Translations under genes and position numbers: made by a program
The notes under the pieces: generated by a model
Told to the model about the DNA's origin: nothing
What the model saw: the letters and a program-made list of their open reading frames with translations, nothing else
The model's database searches: none
From: Capsicum annuum
Lineage: Eukaryota > Streptophyta > Magnoliopsida > Solanales > Solanaceae
Assembly: GCF_002878395.1 (NCBI RefSeq)
Contig: NW_025859988.1
Coordinates: 186,001-250,000 of the forward strand
Length of the DNA: 64,000 nt
Reading direction: 5' to 3'
In this document: positions 22,784 to 35,465 of the stretch, one piece after another
How the letters are laid out: each line of letters opens with the position of its first letter
Position numbering within the stretch: the first letter of the stretch is position 1

Positions 22784-24594
22784 AGGTACTCTCTCTTATT
22801 GAGGGATAGATTCCAACCATTCCTCTATTTATCCCTTTATTTTCTCAGCTGGTACCTCACGTGACCCTAGATGTTTTGGTTTATTCACGGAGGAGAAGGA
22901 ATGGTCCCTATTGTGGGGACCAAGAAAGCTTGAATGGAGGACCTATAAAACCCCTCTATTCTATTTGATCAAGCCCTAAAATGGTCCACCCATGATTCTA
23001 GGTCATCTACTATAGGTAAGGTTGTGCAACGAGCTATAATTGTGGCAGGTGAGTCTTGTAGTAGTGCCCACCACCAATCGAGATACCCAAAGGGGATGAG
23101 TATACCACAAATACCTAAAATATCCTAGGTATATCCTTATTCCCTTGATTTATATTATTATCATACACTGGGGATATTGCATTGTTTGTTAGTGAAGGTC
23201 GGGTATACAATAATCACCACAGTTTTTTCTTGTCATGCTTTCTTTCCTATCGGCTGTAGTATGATTGTTGAACTATCATGCCTAGGAAATATTAAGTGTC
23301 ATATTGTATTTTGTTTTGTATTATGTTGTGTTTTTGTGTAACTAGGAGAAAAAAATGAGTATCTAAGGCAGTTGATAAAATTTTTGTTGATTTTTTGATA
23401 AAAATAATACCCCTCTAAAAAATTATGTTTTGAACAGTGTGATACTTATATATACGTGTCCATTGTGAATCTCGTTATGACATTATTATTAGGGACATAA
23501 TAATCATAGTTTGCATTTGCATGAACCGAATAGGTGGTATTTTGTCTAAGTCTTGCCTAGGTTGTAGGATAGTTGGTTAGGAGAGAATCATATGCCGTTC
23601 TTGAAATTAGTCCACTTTTAGCCTAAATGACTTTCCAAATATGAATAAGTAACCTTTGATCTATATTTTGAGATCGTATAGACTATTTTTTTATTTTACC
23701 TTTTACTTTCCCATTTCTATTACAGTGAACTTGTATTAGCACTGGTCCATCTTGGATATTAGGTAACTCAACTCAGGAAAATCACCTAAGTTGAGGGTGG
23801 CTATCATAGGGGTGAGTGATGTGAAGTGGGTATGAAGAAGGGTAAATAAGAGGAAAAAAAAAGCAAGGTTGGGTGTGGTAGAAAAAATTAAAAAAAGAAA
23901 AAAAGAGAAAAAAAATACTAATTGAAAAACGCAAAGAACTAAAAAAAATGAAACCACACAGAACCTATATGTGTTGTAAAAGAATAAAAGGGGAGAAATA
24001 AGGGTGGAATAAAAGAAAATAGGTTAATAAGTGGAACCCCTAATAGTACTTCCAAGGAAGCTTAGTCACTAAATTTCCATATGCATCAGACCAGCCCCCA
24101 AGACTTCATTACAAGCCGAGTAAAGTCCTATAGTGATCCTAACTTGACTTTCTAAAAGCTAAGGTTAAGAAAATAAAGGAAACCATATGGTATTCTGTGC
24201 ACATTTTGGAACTTCTTTGCGAGTGTGAGTGTCTCATGGTCATCCCTACTACATGCATAATTCTGTTGAGTGAGTGTGACTTCTTTATTGTGCAGGTACA
24301 TGAGTTGTTTTTCTACGTACTTATTTGTTCGGGTAGTGTAACATGTACATATGTATGATTGTTTTTTGCTAATGTAATTCCATATTTTGATTCGCTTGTG
24401 TAACATTGTTGTGCTTCATAGATACATACAACTGATTTTAGAAATGTTAAACTTGGAGGGGTTATTATTTTCGAGCTAAATTTGATGATTGAGTGCCACA
24501 GGTATCTTGAGTTTCTCTTGGTTAAGCATCGTTGTGTTGTTTATTGTGTTTTTGTTCCTTGAGAACATGTAAATGTTATAATTTAAGGGTTTTT
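22784..24594 (+). other. 3' non-coding region of OTA1
   Basis: There is no convincing ORF. It holds A-rich and T-rich low-complexity stretches (about 23850-23960) and a purine run near 24455 (aacttggaggggtt) that could be the polypurine tract. The minus-strand Phe-rich ORF at 23736-23957 is a shadow of the A-rich stretch. Confidence 0.6.
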
Positions 24595-25988
24595 ATGTTC
24601 TATGGTTTTATAGCACTTTCGACGCTTAAAATTAGGAAAATATGCTGTTATTAAGCTTATTTTATTAGATATGATTTGTTTTGAGTTGTGTTTTATAGGA
24701 AAAAAGATTTTGGGAGATAAACAAGAGAAAAAAGATAAAACTAAAGTTTTTGACAATCAACGTGGGCACCTATGACCTATAGGTACAACTTACATAGCAT
24801 AGGTGCATGAATAAGTGTCAGAGACCTGAGTTTCAGAGATTTAGAAGTTACAATTTTTACATTGCTACCTACGATGGCACACCTACAACCTATAGGTGCT
24901 AGAGTAAGTGTCAGAAGATTAAGTTTCAGAGATCCTACAAAAGTTTGAAAGACCCTGTCACCTATATGGGGCCACCTATGGATCGTAGGTGCGACCTACA
25001 ACCCATAAGTGGCACCGTAGGTGGTCACCAACTCTAGTTTTCCTCTTTTATTTTGGAAAGGCTTCCTAGGGTTTCCATGTTATCTATAAATACTCTTTTT
25101 ATGTTTTTAGTTAGTTTACGTACTTTATACTCTTGGAAACATGTACTTATTCCAGGATTATCTTTTGATTTTGGTATTCTTATGTTCTTAGATTTTGGTT
25201 GATTTATTAATTTGAGACTTTGTGTTTTCTTCGTGTATTATTGTGAGATTGTTTCTATACTGTCAATCAAAAATTATATGGATTGTTTAGTAACAATGAA
25301 TGGCTAAATACTTTAGCTAGGGTTGTGGGAACCTTAGTGGATTAACATAGTAAGGGAAGTGCAAAGTCGTTCCAAACCAATATTCTTGCATGTATTGTGA
25401 CCATCTTTAGTTTAATAGATTTAGAAGCAGCGACCAATTTTAAGAACCCACTTGTATTCACTACTTATTTCAAAAGCGAGGTAGAGATTAGGAAAAGAAG
25501 ATCGCAATAGTAGTTTTAGATTCACCTCCATCTTATTATTTTGCCATCTTATCTAATTAACTTGAAACTCAATAGGTAATAGTTAATCTAGGATCTAGGA
25601 TAAGGGTTAGTAAGGTGACACTCTGAGACTCAAAAGGTAAAGAGTGAAATTCACTAAAGGCGTTCACAAGATGGTTAGTGATACATAACTTATAAGATTC
25701 TGCATGCAAGATATTGGGTTAGTTCAATGACACACGATAAACCTACAGAGTTAGAAGACAATACTAGTGTCTATTTCAAATTGTTTACAACCAAAAGCAT
25801 TCAAGTTCTGTAACTTTTCATTGATTACAACAAATCCACCTATTTATTTTCTACTCTGCCTAACTATTTCAATAAGTTTGAGAGATAGTTCAGACCTATT
25901 TATGTGTTTGACCCAGCCTAGTTGGGTTACTATATTTTACATCGACTGCAGTATACTTCTTAAAGGTGTAGTTTTGGGCAACATCCCA
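24595..25988 (+). repeat. 3' LTR of OTA1 (5' boundary uncertain)
   Basis: Bases 25465-25988 align with the 5' LTR piece at 17195-17730. The 3' end is near ACATCCCA. The 5' end is placed at TGTTCTATGG (24595) because a purine-containing stretch precedes it, but 24460-24600 are all possible. Bases 24763-25022 carry repeated inverted words of the form CACCTA..TAGGTG and two copies of a gtgtcag...tttcagagat unit. Confidence 0.65.
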
Positions 25989-26711
25989 CACATATCGGGA
26001 AAGTTCTAAACACCACAACGTAACATGAAATAAACAACCAACTTACTCACAAATGGCATATGTTCAAATCAAGATAGACCCATGTTAGATTCTCACTCTA
26101 GTAATGACATGAATTCAATTTTAAGCTAAAATTACACAAGATTCATATAATTAACCCTCGATGTATCAAAAGTAGTCATCCATCTACCCACAATGGATGC
26201 TTTCCCCAATTTTTTTCCATACTTGCATCTCATATTCATGCAACCAACATGAGCTGTTAAATTCAATTTCATGAGAGGGTTCTACTTTCTACTCTCTACA
26301 CATGACTAATTTTCTCTTAAGGTAGTTATCATCCATCCATCATCGTAATAAGCACTTGACTATGACTTTGTTTCACACATCCTAATCCATAAAGAAAATA
26401 AAATAAAAATTTAGTCCTATTCAGTTCAATAGGACTATCCTAGGGAAAGAACCAAAAACAACAGATGAGGAACCGAAAAGCAAAATGAATACAAGTAAAC
26501 AATAACAATAATAATTACTCCTACCAAGTTAAAACAAGGTAACCAAATTCGAGTTACTACTTATTACATACCAGAATAGCAAATAAGTTCATCATAAGTA
26601 GTCTAGTAACATACCCAAGGAAAATTTTTACCCCACCCTAGACATAAATATAACACTATCCTTAGTTCAAACAAAGTAAGAAAAAAATAAGGGTAAAAGA
26701 ATTTCCTGGGC
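25989..26711 (-). other. 3' non-coding region of OTA2
   Basis: AT-rich sequence downstream of the ORF2 stop. No gene or clear repeat is seen. It abuts the end of the OTA1 3' LTR. Confidence 0.5.
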
Positions 26712-27826
26712 CTAGTAATCCTCCTCCTCTTCCATGTTGGTACTCCGATATCCCACCTCTGAATCCTCAATAAAAGAATCAACTAAGATATTAGAATCCA
26801 TCAAAAACCAATCATCATTAGTTGGAACATCATCGTCCACTGGATACATGAAAGTGTAGGCCACTAAACATATAGCTTGGGCATGATTGTTTATAGGGTA
26901 GTCATAGTCCAACTGGTACAAATCCTCAGTGGTAGGTTTTCAACTGCTATATATAATAGTCAGCTTTGTTATGCTACATAGATGGCAAAAAATCTATCAT
27001 CTCCGGCATTCTTATCGATAGTCGTGATTGATGTCCCTTGGCTAGAATCAGGCTCCTTAACCTTTGTAACATCAACTCCCCTCCAATTCTGAGGTGGCTT
27101 CTAGTTTGCTGGATCCTCCTCAACCTCCTCCACTCACAAGAACTTGGTCAGAAGACCCCCAAAATTGAATTAAACTTTCTTGTGTAGACATTCCCGATCA
27201 TGAGAAATGCTAGTGAAGTGGGACCTAAGAATAACACAAGATCTAACTATCCTTAACCAAATGTACACCTCCTTATTTAGAAAGCATATGGCAAGGTTTT
27301 ATGAAATCCTCTCTCTCGATGATGCTCCCAATGAGCCATAGAATATGGAGCAAATATTTGTATAAGGTTGCTAGCTATATAGGTCTCACAATCTAGAATG
27401 ATCCACTTCCGGTGCAAGGAATATAGTTGAGTGCCTCAGCGGTCAACTTCATAATTTGCCCGCGCATCTTCACACTATTCCCCTGAGTGTTAGGGAACCA
27501 ATTAGCATATAATTCCCTTAGTAAATCTAAGTTGCATTCATCCATATTTTCAAAAATGAAACCAACCTTCAATTGTATAATATAGGCTAAGATGTGTGGG
27601 TAGTAACATCCCAAGCTATCCATATCAATTACTTTTGTAGGTTGGTGATAAGGTTCCTTAAAATATTAGACACCATTTTTTAAAACCCACTTTACACCAA
27701 ATCTTTAATGAGCAATTTGAGAAGCTGATGGGGTTTAATATCAGATGGCTGCCCCATTAATGAACGCTTTTTTCCTTGGCGGGAGCTAGATGCCACTCCC
27801 TTACCTTTTCTCACCTTTGGTGCCAT
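26712..27826 (-). pseudogene. ORF2 of OTA2 (plant-transposon-protein-like)
   Basis: It starts MAPKVRKGKGVASSSRQG at 27826 and ends with MEEEEDY and a stop at 26712. The middle (27393-27623) reads NMDECNLDLLRELYANWFP, then KMRGQIMKLTAEALN. This matches the pattern of plant transposon-protein domains in retroelements (LVREFYANW type; family recalled, not searched). The acidic C-terminus contains DDDVPTNDDW. Stops and frame changes lie between these parts. It is the counterpart of 20769-22783 in OTA1. Confidence 0.65.
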
Positions 27827-29304
27827 ATTTTCTACAATAAAAACCAACACCAAGGATTAGCAATGCACTACATGACTAACTATAATTAAGAGGAGGGTGG
27901 TCGAATAGTCACCCCACAATTAGTTTTTTAGCATAAAAAACTTAAGTGGCGCCAATGGGTACTCATACTTCACTAATGCACAAATCTGGAGGGCACACTA
28001 ATATATCTCAAAACAATATTAGAACCTCGTAGGTGACCTTTAAAAATCTTAGAAATATTCTAAAACAAAAACCAACTCACCAAAACTAACATAATCCCAA
28101 AGGAAATGAATACAAGTTAAGCTAAAAACAAAATGCCATAACACTTCAAGCAAGCTCACAAGAATAATACACACATTGAATAGAGAAATTCAATCAAAAA
28201 AATTTTCCATTATAAATATTGAACCCACAAGAATGGAAAAAACACCAAATAATTCTAAACATGGACAAATTAAGGACACCCATAAGCTTTACAAACCACA
28301 ATCATAGAGTTCATCGTTACAAAATATCAAGAAAGAACTTTCCTTACCACATGGAACACATTCTCCAAAAATTCAAAAGAAACCCATTAATTACTAGCAA
28401 CCAAAAATTAGAAACAAGAAAAAAGAAAAGAAAACATACCTTGGAGTAATGAACTAAGAGAAAAGAGAAGAAATTTGTTTGGATAGAGGTTGTGTCATGA
28501 GTTTGGGAGGAGTTTATGAGGTGGCGGAGGCGAATTAAAGAGAGATTACTTTGAAAAATGTTAAATTGGGTGTTGGGGGTATTTATTTGAGTGAAATCAA
28601 GTCTGGTATCTTGCTGTTTTATTGGGGAAATTTTTTGATTTAAATGGGGTTAGCAACATGATGATATCATAGATAAGAGAGCATTGCGGCGTGAACTTTG
28701 CCACATATATGATCTAGTGACTGGTCATGAGACGTAATACAATACCAGGGAGAGGCGATGACTATTATTAGCAGCATAATGGGCAACATGGGTAGGGGTA
28801 GTTCATTCTGTAGGTATTTTTGCGGTCGCGATTCAGTGTATACTATGATGGCGAGGTAGTGAGGTATCATTGGGGGAATTACAGTGCGAGGGTGGACACG
28901 AGAAGGGAATTTTTCAATGACCTACCCCCAAAGATTAATTTATTTGCCCATAAATGTACCACACTTGGATTTATTCATATACAATGCTTAACTCAAACCA
29001 TATCATCACCATGGTACTCCAAACAACTAAAAAAGAAACAAGAATAATTAGAAGGGTGGGTTGCCTCCTACCTAGCAACATAGTTTCGGTGGTATCTCGA
29101 TACTTGTTTTTGTATTTCTATTTTTCAGATTTTTACTTTGTTTTATTATTTTTCTAATACACTACAATCATGTATTTCCTACCCTACAACACCTAATTTA
29201 GCATCGTAGCACGACCTGGCAATCTTGATTACTCAAACTTCGTTAAGATACATTGACATCATTATATTAACTTCTTCTTGCTAAGAAACTTATCATTTGA
29301 TATG
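27827..29304 (-). other. Non-coding region between integrase and ORF2 of OTA2
   Basis: About 1.5 kb with no supported gene, compared with about 370 bases in OTA1. A GC-richer stretch lies at 28670-28900. The box rc(ctaggtaggaggcaaccc) is at 29053-29080. Short ORFs on both strands show no family features. Confidence 0.55.
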
Positions 29305-30420
29305 TTGTCCATTAACTTTAAAAACCTTATCAACTTTGTTTGCAGATGCAACAAATCTAGATGTAAACATTTAGGTTACCTTAAATGGGCCAAACCTTTT
29401 TAATTCAAGCTTTCTTGGAAATAATATGAATCTTGAGTTAAACAACAAACCCCAATCTCCAACTTGGAACTTTATTTTCTTAATCCTTTGATCATGAAAT
29501 AGTTTCATTCTATCTTTATAAAGGCTAGAACTTTCATAAGATCACAGATGAAACTTATCTATTTTATTTAACTGATCCAATATTAAATCAGTTGGTTCTT
29601 TCAATTCAAGTTCAAATTCTTTAGTGCCTACAATGCTTTATGATCCAATTCTAATGGAAAATGACATGACTTTTTGAACAACAATTGGTATAATGACATA
29701 CCTATTAGAGTCTTGAAGGCGGTGCGGTAAGCCCATAGAGTATCATAAAGCTTTCGTGACCAATCATTACGATTATTATTAATAGGATTTGTCAAAATAA
29801 TTTTAATCTCTCCGTTAGATACTTACACTTGCTCGCTCGTCTATGGTTGATATGTAGTAGCTACTTTGTGTCGCTTTACAACATATTTTGTCAATGCCAC
29901 CTTAAGTACCTTATTATAGAAATATGATCCCCATAGCTAATAATTGTATATGGTGTGCCAAAGTGAGAAAAAATATTCTCTTTCAAGAATAGTACTACCC
30001 TTTTTGCCTCATTATTAGCTAATACCATAACTTTAATCTATTAGGATACGTACTCCATAGCATCTAGGATGTACTTGCACCCATAAGAACTTACAAAAGG
30101 GTCCATGAAATTAATGCCCCACCCATTAAACAATTCAACCTCTAGTATGGTGTCATAGGCATTTCTTGGTGCTTAGAAATTGATCCTTGCCACTAGCATT
30201 AATCACAACCTTTAACGAACTCATTAGTATCCTTAGATATGGTTGGATAGTAATACCCACTCTACTAAATTTTCTTGGTTTAGTGGTGACTTGTATGATG
30301 TCCTACTATAGGAGAGGAGTGATATGCTTGTAATATCTTAAGAATCTCCTCTTTGGGTATACACCATCATATTATATTATGTGCACACACACAAAACAAA
30401 TGAGGTTCATCCAAGAAATA
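29305..30420 (-). pseudogene. Integrase relic of OTA2
   Basis: The zinc-binding region begins near 30400 (CAHNII, then CIPKEEIL). The core reads FNGWGINFMDPFVSSYG near 30110, where the first catalytic Asp (normally GIDFMGPF) is Asn. IISYGDHIS near 29935 has Tyr for the second Asp. FLKENIFSHFGTPYTIIS links them. The C-terminus ends DKVFKVNGQHIK and a stop at about 29310, matching the FKVNGQR-K-YL end of Athila/Tat integrases. No chromodomain follows, which separates it from elements A-E. Confidence 0.85.
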
Positions 30421-30559
30421 CATATTCACATCATAGAGGAATTTCTTTTGATGCAGTAGTTTAAGTCCTCTTAAATAATGTCCCTTACAAGGTAGTTTGT
30501 GAAATTAACAAGCCAAGGAACAAGTTTGAGGGTAGCTATAAGGACTTGTTCATCTAGGA

Positions 30560-30898
30560 ATGAATCATCAATCTCTAATTCCTCTCTATTACTTCCTTCA
30601 TTCTCCAATCTAGACTAGTGTCAAGTACTTAGTTCTTATAATCTTTTTTGTGTTTCAATTTAAAATCAAACTCCTATAGAAGTAACACTTAATGAATCAA
30701 TCGGGGTTTGACATATTTATTTTCCATCAAATACAATAATGCTGCATGGTCAGTATGCACCATAAATTTTGCCCCAACAAGTATGCTCTAAACTTCTCAA
30801 ATTCATAAACCAAAGCAAGTAGCTCCTACTCAGTGATACTTAATTTTTCTGAGATCCATTCAATGCTTTACTTGTATATTATATTAAGTGAAACAACT
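30560..30898 (-). pseudogene. RNase H C-terminal relic of OTA2
   Basis: The minus strand reads SITE-stop-ELLALVYEFEKFRAYLLG near 30770-30830, a typical OTA RNase H segment around the catalytic Glu. Shifted frames continue the domain. Element B begins at 30899 and cuts off the upstream part. Confidence 0.8.
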
Positions 30899-31696
30899 TG
30901 AAACAACCTAAATTTGATCCTTAGAAATTTCTTGAGTTTTAAACTCTCTGGACATCATACGACTTAGGCTTACTAGTCTGATGATATGGGTATGACCTAG
31001 GAGGCCCAAGTCGTATGTTAAGTAGTGTGTTCTTGATCATGTACTATCGTAGGTATGACTAGACTCCTTACGAGTTGTATGTAGATAGTATGAGTTGTAT
31101 AGAATAATTCATATGTTGTCTAGTGCCTAACCCCTTTGATTCTATCTTAGATATGGTTTGAGAGTACTAGTCATATAGTATGGGTATGATTTAGGAAAGG
31201 GGAGCTGTATGGTGGACAGTGTGTGATGTCCAATATTTTTTCTAGGGTACGAGTGGTGGATACCATTGTATGTTGTGTGTATTAGTTAAGGAGGGGAGTC
31301 GTACCCTTCTGTAGTGTTTTTTACAATTTAAGTTAGGGGTATTTTAGACATTTCCCCTTTTAACCTCTTTTGACCTTATGACTTAAAACACTTTTTGGAC
31401 TTTATTTACCCTATTATTTTTAATCAAAAACACTTCAAACACTCTAAAATATATCTTACGCGCTTGGGTTAAGAAGAGGCTAAGGTTTCCCTCAAGGTGG
31501 TTAATTATGGTTCTCAAGGGTGGTTTCTCTCCATCTTCTTTGGTATCTAAGGGATGTTACTCCTCTCGCATTGTTAGTTCAACTAAATTCATGTTTTAAT
31601 GAATGGTTTTCATGATTTATTTGTGGGGATTATTTAGTTTTAAATTATATGTTGGGGGTATTGGTTGTAAATGGTTGGATATTGTTTTCCCATTTT

Positions 31697-33950
31697 TGAC
31701 ACGGCCCAAGTAGTAATCTCAAGCCTAACAAGGATAGAAGATTACCCCGTTAACCCAAACTAACTATCACATCTATCCATAAGTGTCGGACAAACTCTAA
31801 ACATATAATGAGATTGTCGAAACAAGCCTAATAATCATACCTTAAGAAAGTCTAGCCATTCATAATATCAACATCCAATATTCTATCTAACCAACTCCAC
31901 AGTCATCCATAAGCCTCTATAAATGAAGAGTCAATAATATGTCGGGACAAGCCCCTAAAAATGGCCAAAACCAAATCCAAAATAAGTTTGACATAAGCTA
32001 AAAAGACCATGAAATGTGTGTCTTCCGAAGGATAGAAGATTATCACTTCGATGTAAACACTTGAACTGCCCTAACACCTGATCACTACACAGGAAGAGAA
32101 GAAGATGCTCTAGCCCTTGTGTCTCATGGGGACACAACATTCGAAAATGGTTAGCAGTTAGAGCGGTAGCATGTTACTCAAGGGTAAGGGTAAAATAGTT
32201 TTATTATTTAATACCGAGTCAAACCACAATGAGCTACCACATTTATACACGTAGATATGAAATACATATGGATTCATCAAGTGTTAATAGATAACAAGGT
32301 CTTATCATTTATTTCAAAGCACTCAAACACGAACCATAAAGTGGAGGACTCTAACCTTGCACCACTTAGATTATATTGAGAAACAGGAATCTAACCTCAA
32401 GCCATCTTATTAAGAAAGTGGACTCTAACAACAATCCTTTTATTAGTCAACTGGACTCTAACCACAAGCTATTTTACTATGGATATGGACTCTAACCACA
32501 AGCCATTTCATCATGCAAGTGGACTCTAACTACAAGCCGTTTAATTATACATGTGGGCTCTAACCACAAGCCATCATATCCATTACTAATCTACATTGGG
32601 ACTCTAAATCTTTGTCCATGCATTCACATCGCACCATTCATATTTAGGGACTTTAACCCATTTAACCAATTTAAGGCATCAAGGCCACAATTCAACATCA
32701 TATATAACCATAAGGTCTTTATGAAAAATATATCAATAAATCTCTTTAATAAGCCAATACATTAGTTTCAAATATTATTCAAGTCAAATTACGGTCATCA
32801 AGACCTTTATCAAGTCACTCCATAACACTCTAACACCAAGATTTAATTCAAATACAATTCAACTTTATGTAAGCGACTCTAACCCATTTTTAATGAATCA
32901 AACCACCAAGGGAACCATCTAACTCATTATATAATAAAAAAGGCATTTACAAGATCATTTACAAATAATTCTTACTCATTAAGCCATTTTCTTAGTTTAA
33001 ATCACCATTAATAGGTGACAAGTTATTTCTTGTAGACATTTCCACAAACACATTGAGGGCATACTCTTACCATGACCAAAACCCAAGTGAAAACCATCAA
33101 TTTTAGGGTTACTCTTAACCTATTTTTTAAATCATAATCAACAAGCACCCATATGAGCAAACCATCATAAAAATGTATAATCACAAGTTTAAGAAAGAGA
33201 AAAAAATTACCCATTACTACACATCAAAACACTCAACATTTGTTTCAAAAACCATCATTAGTGATTCATAAACAATGTTTAAATAACATGATATTTGATA
33301 AATAATTATAGGGGAAGAGTCATATGCCTTTTATAAGATGATTCATAGAAGGATTTTTGACCACTTAGCCTTTAGATGAACACTTGTGGAACTCTAGACT
33401 TCAAGTCTTTAAAAGTGTGTTTAAGAGAGTATTTAGAATGTTTGATCCATAAAAAATATTTTTTAGAAGGCCACAATATGTTATATAGCATGGGGACAAG
33501 GGTTTCGGTATAAGAAATATCCTTAAGCTCCTAGCTTAAAATCTATAAAATAAGCCATAGGAGGGTACGACTCCCACACCAACCCATACCCTAGGGTATG
33601 AATGGTACCCTAACTCATACTCTAGGACTTACCATGGAACCTTAATCTGCCCAACATATGACCATACATGCATACAAGTGGTACCATGTATCCTAGACCC
33701 AAGTCAGCGTCCATTAGATCAAGTCCAACACTTTGTACGACTAGGTGTTGTACGACCCGTACCCTAACATACAACTAGGGAGAGTCTAAACCATATCTTT
33801 GATAGAATTTACCCAACAAACACTTATCAATATGCAATATAGAGGACCTTAGGTCTTATCCTAGGGTACGAACAGTACCCATAAGTCTTACCCTACCCAA
33901 AAACCTCAACCAAGGAAATTCTTCTAAGGGTCCAAAGTCTAGGTGTTTCA
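31697..33950 (-). repeat. S1: solo LTR in the B 5' LTR
   Basis: On the plus strand it runs from TGACACGGCCCAAG to GGTGTTTCA, so read on the minus strand it begins TGAAACACC like the LTRs of A and C. Flanks ATTTT (31692-31696) and ATCTT (33951-33955) are a target duplication with one change. No internal region is present, so it is a solo LTR left by LTR-LTR recombination. Confidence 0.85.
32345..32620 (-). repeat. Minisatellite of about 33 bp inside S1
   Basis: About eight degenerate copies of a unit containing GGACTCTAACCACAAGCC start near 32345, 32387, 32420, 32453, 32487, 32521, 32554 and 32598. Spacing is mostly 33-34 bases. It does not occur in the other LTRs of the window. Confidence 0.85.
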
Positions 33951-35311
33951 ATCTTTTACATAAGTTTTTACATATTATAATTGTGGTTTAAACATGTGGT
34001 TTCATGGGAATGGTCAATTTGTATTTGGTTTTCATTTTGAAAACTATATGCCCTAAACATATTTGTTAAAATGCCTATAAGAATGGTTTTATCACATAGT
34101 TTGACTTTTATTAAAACTATTTCATTGCATAATATTGTAATGGAACCTAAATTACTTTAAATAGTTTGGTAATACCTTGGTGTCTATGGTATTAGTTTAA
34201 TTAGAAATCAAGTAGGGTACATGGGAATTCCCTAAGTGTTGGCTAACGACATTACTTGCAAGCAATAGTTAGTATAATGGTACCACATCATAAATCCCCG
34301 GTTAATAACTTTCTCAATTAGTGGATGGTTATGTGCTAATTTTTTTAATTTGGCAATAATGGCAAGTTGTGATAACTTATTGATAAGGTTTGAGTCTGAT
34401 GGATGGACAATAGAAACTCATGTTAGCTGACATGAGGGTTGGTCATGGCGACCTTATACTTGTGGGTTACATGGGAATCCTCTAAGTTTATACTTGTATA
34501 TATGTATCTTAGAGAGATAAGGTTACACAAGAATCTTAGCCCCTGTGATATCTCTGATTTATGCGGTTACACGTACTAGGGATCGTTCTGGGGGTTATTA
34601 TTGGACCCATATATCCCATGATGGATTATGATGGTAAAGCTACCTAAACTCGGGTTAAAGTTTTTAAATGCATGCTAAACGCAATTTCCTTTCCCAGCAT
34701 TGAATATATATGTATGGATGGATGTGATTGCACATGGTTATTAACTTGGTTTAAAATGTTTGCATTATTTTATCCTTACTCTTGAGTAAATTTCTAGCTT
34801 TCACCTGCTAACCCATCTTCAGGCATTTTATCCCCACGTGATGCAGGAACCAGCTATACTACTCCTCCTGCTCAGTACTTAGATTCGGTGACAGCTTTGT
34901 GTCGAATTGCAGAGGTGATCTTCCATAATCTAGAAGGCTCCATTTCATGTTATGAACTTCATTACATACTTTTTTTATTTCTTATACTTTATTTTTTGGC
35001 TATGATCGGGGGTATGTCCCAACCATATATTATTATAATTTTGGTTAGTGGTTTTATGAGACTACTTTGGGGTTGCATGAGTAGTGTTGGTATTGGTGTC
35101 ATCCCTTGTATTGGTATTAGTGTTGGAGTTGATACTATTTTACTATATTTGAATTATAATTATTCCATTTTGTTATGTTATATATATACATTTGCAATTC
35201 ATCTGACATAGGGTGTAGGGCAGTTATAGTTAGGAACTAGGGGTGATCTTGAGTCAGGGTTGGGCTTAAGGAACCATACATTAATAGGCCTTGGTTTGAG
35301 TCATATCAGAT

Positions 35312-35329
35312 TGGTATTAGAGCCCTAGG
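35312..35329 (+). other. Primer binding site of element B (initiator-Met tRNA)
   Basis: The site tggtattagagccctagg starts three bases after the LTR end and matches TGGTATCAGAGC with one change. Confidence 0.88.
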
Positions 35330-35465
35330 TTCATGGTCAATCGGGAGTCCACAACACAGTTTTGAGTAGAGTCTCTTTTTATGGTGTGTAGCGCGCCACA
35401 CTCATAAGGGGGAGGCTACATGGAATTTAGGAATGCTTCTCTTTCTTGTGTTTTGTTTTCAAGAT

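Larger units (their letters stand above)
17195..25988 (+). mobile_element. OTA1: Athila-like Ty3/gypsy element lacking pol
   Basis: A partial 5' LTR, a tRNA-Asp primer site, gag, protease, a short untranslated box, ORF2, a long 3' non-coding region and a 3' LTR are all on the plus strand. The primer site and the extra ORF after the pol position mark the Athila/Tat group. RT, RNase H and integrase are absent between 20402 and 20440. The 5' LTR is cut by X. The element appears to sit inside OTA2, since OTA2 sequence starts after 25988. Confidence 0.82.
25989..30898 (-). mobile_element. OTA2: minus-strand Athila/Tat-group element, truncated on both sides
   Basis: Read right to left it shows the end of RNase H, integrase, an untranslated region with the box also found in OTA1, ORF2 and non-coding sequence. 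The right side is cut by element B inside RNase H, and the left side by OTA1. RT, gag and both LTRs would lie outside the window. This makes it the outermost, oldest layer visible. Confidence 0.78.
30899..35308 (+). repeat. 5' LTR of element B, interrupted by S1
   Basis: It starts TGAAACAACC and ends GAGTCATATCA, followed by the primer site. Without S1 and one target-site copy it would be about 2.15 kb. A second TGAAACAAC at 30889 makes the exact start uncertain by ten bases. The first 500 bases are rich in tacgac/gtcgta words. The conserved TGTTAAAATGCCTA block is near 34065. The ORF at 34888-35211 is a chance open stretch in the LTR. Confidence 0.85.

Noticed and set aside
23736..23957. Phe-rich minus-strand frame that looks like a membrane protein.
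   Set aside because: It is the complement of an A-rich low-complexity stretch in the OTA1 non-coding region.
24763..25022. Possible microRNA precursor from inverted CACCTA/TAGGTG words.
   Set aside because: The arms are short, repeated several times and inside an LTR. No single long hairpin is evident.
28667..29157. Several short frames on both strands with a GC-richer base composition.
   Set aside because: They overlap the untranslated region of OTA2, show no domain and conflict with each other in strand and frame.
34888..35211. 107-codon plus-strand frame with hydrophobic segments.
   Set aside because: It lies at the end of the B 5' LTR, in sequence whose counterpart in A (6780-7130) is not open in the same way. 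No family features.
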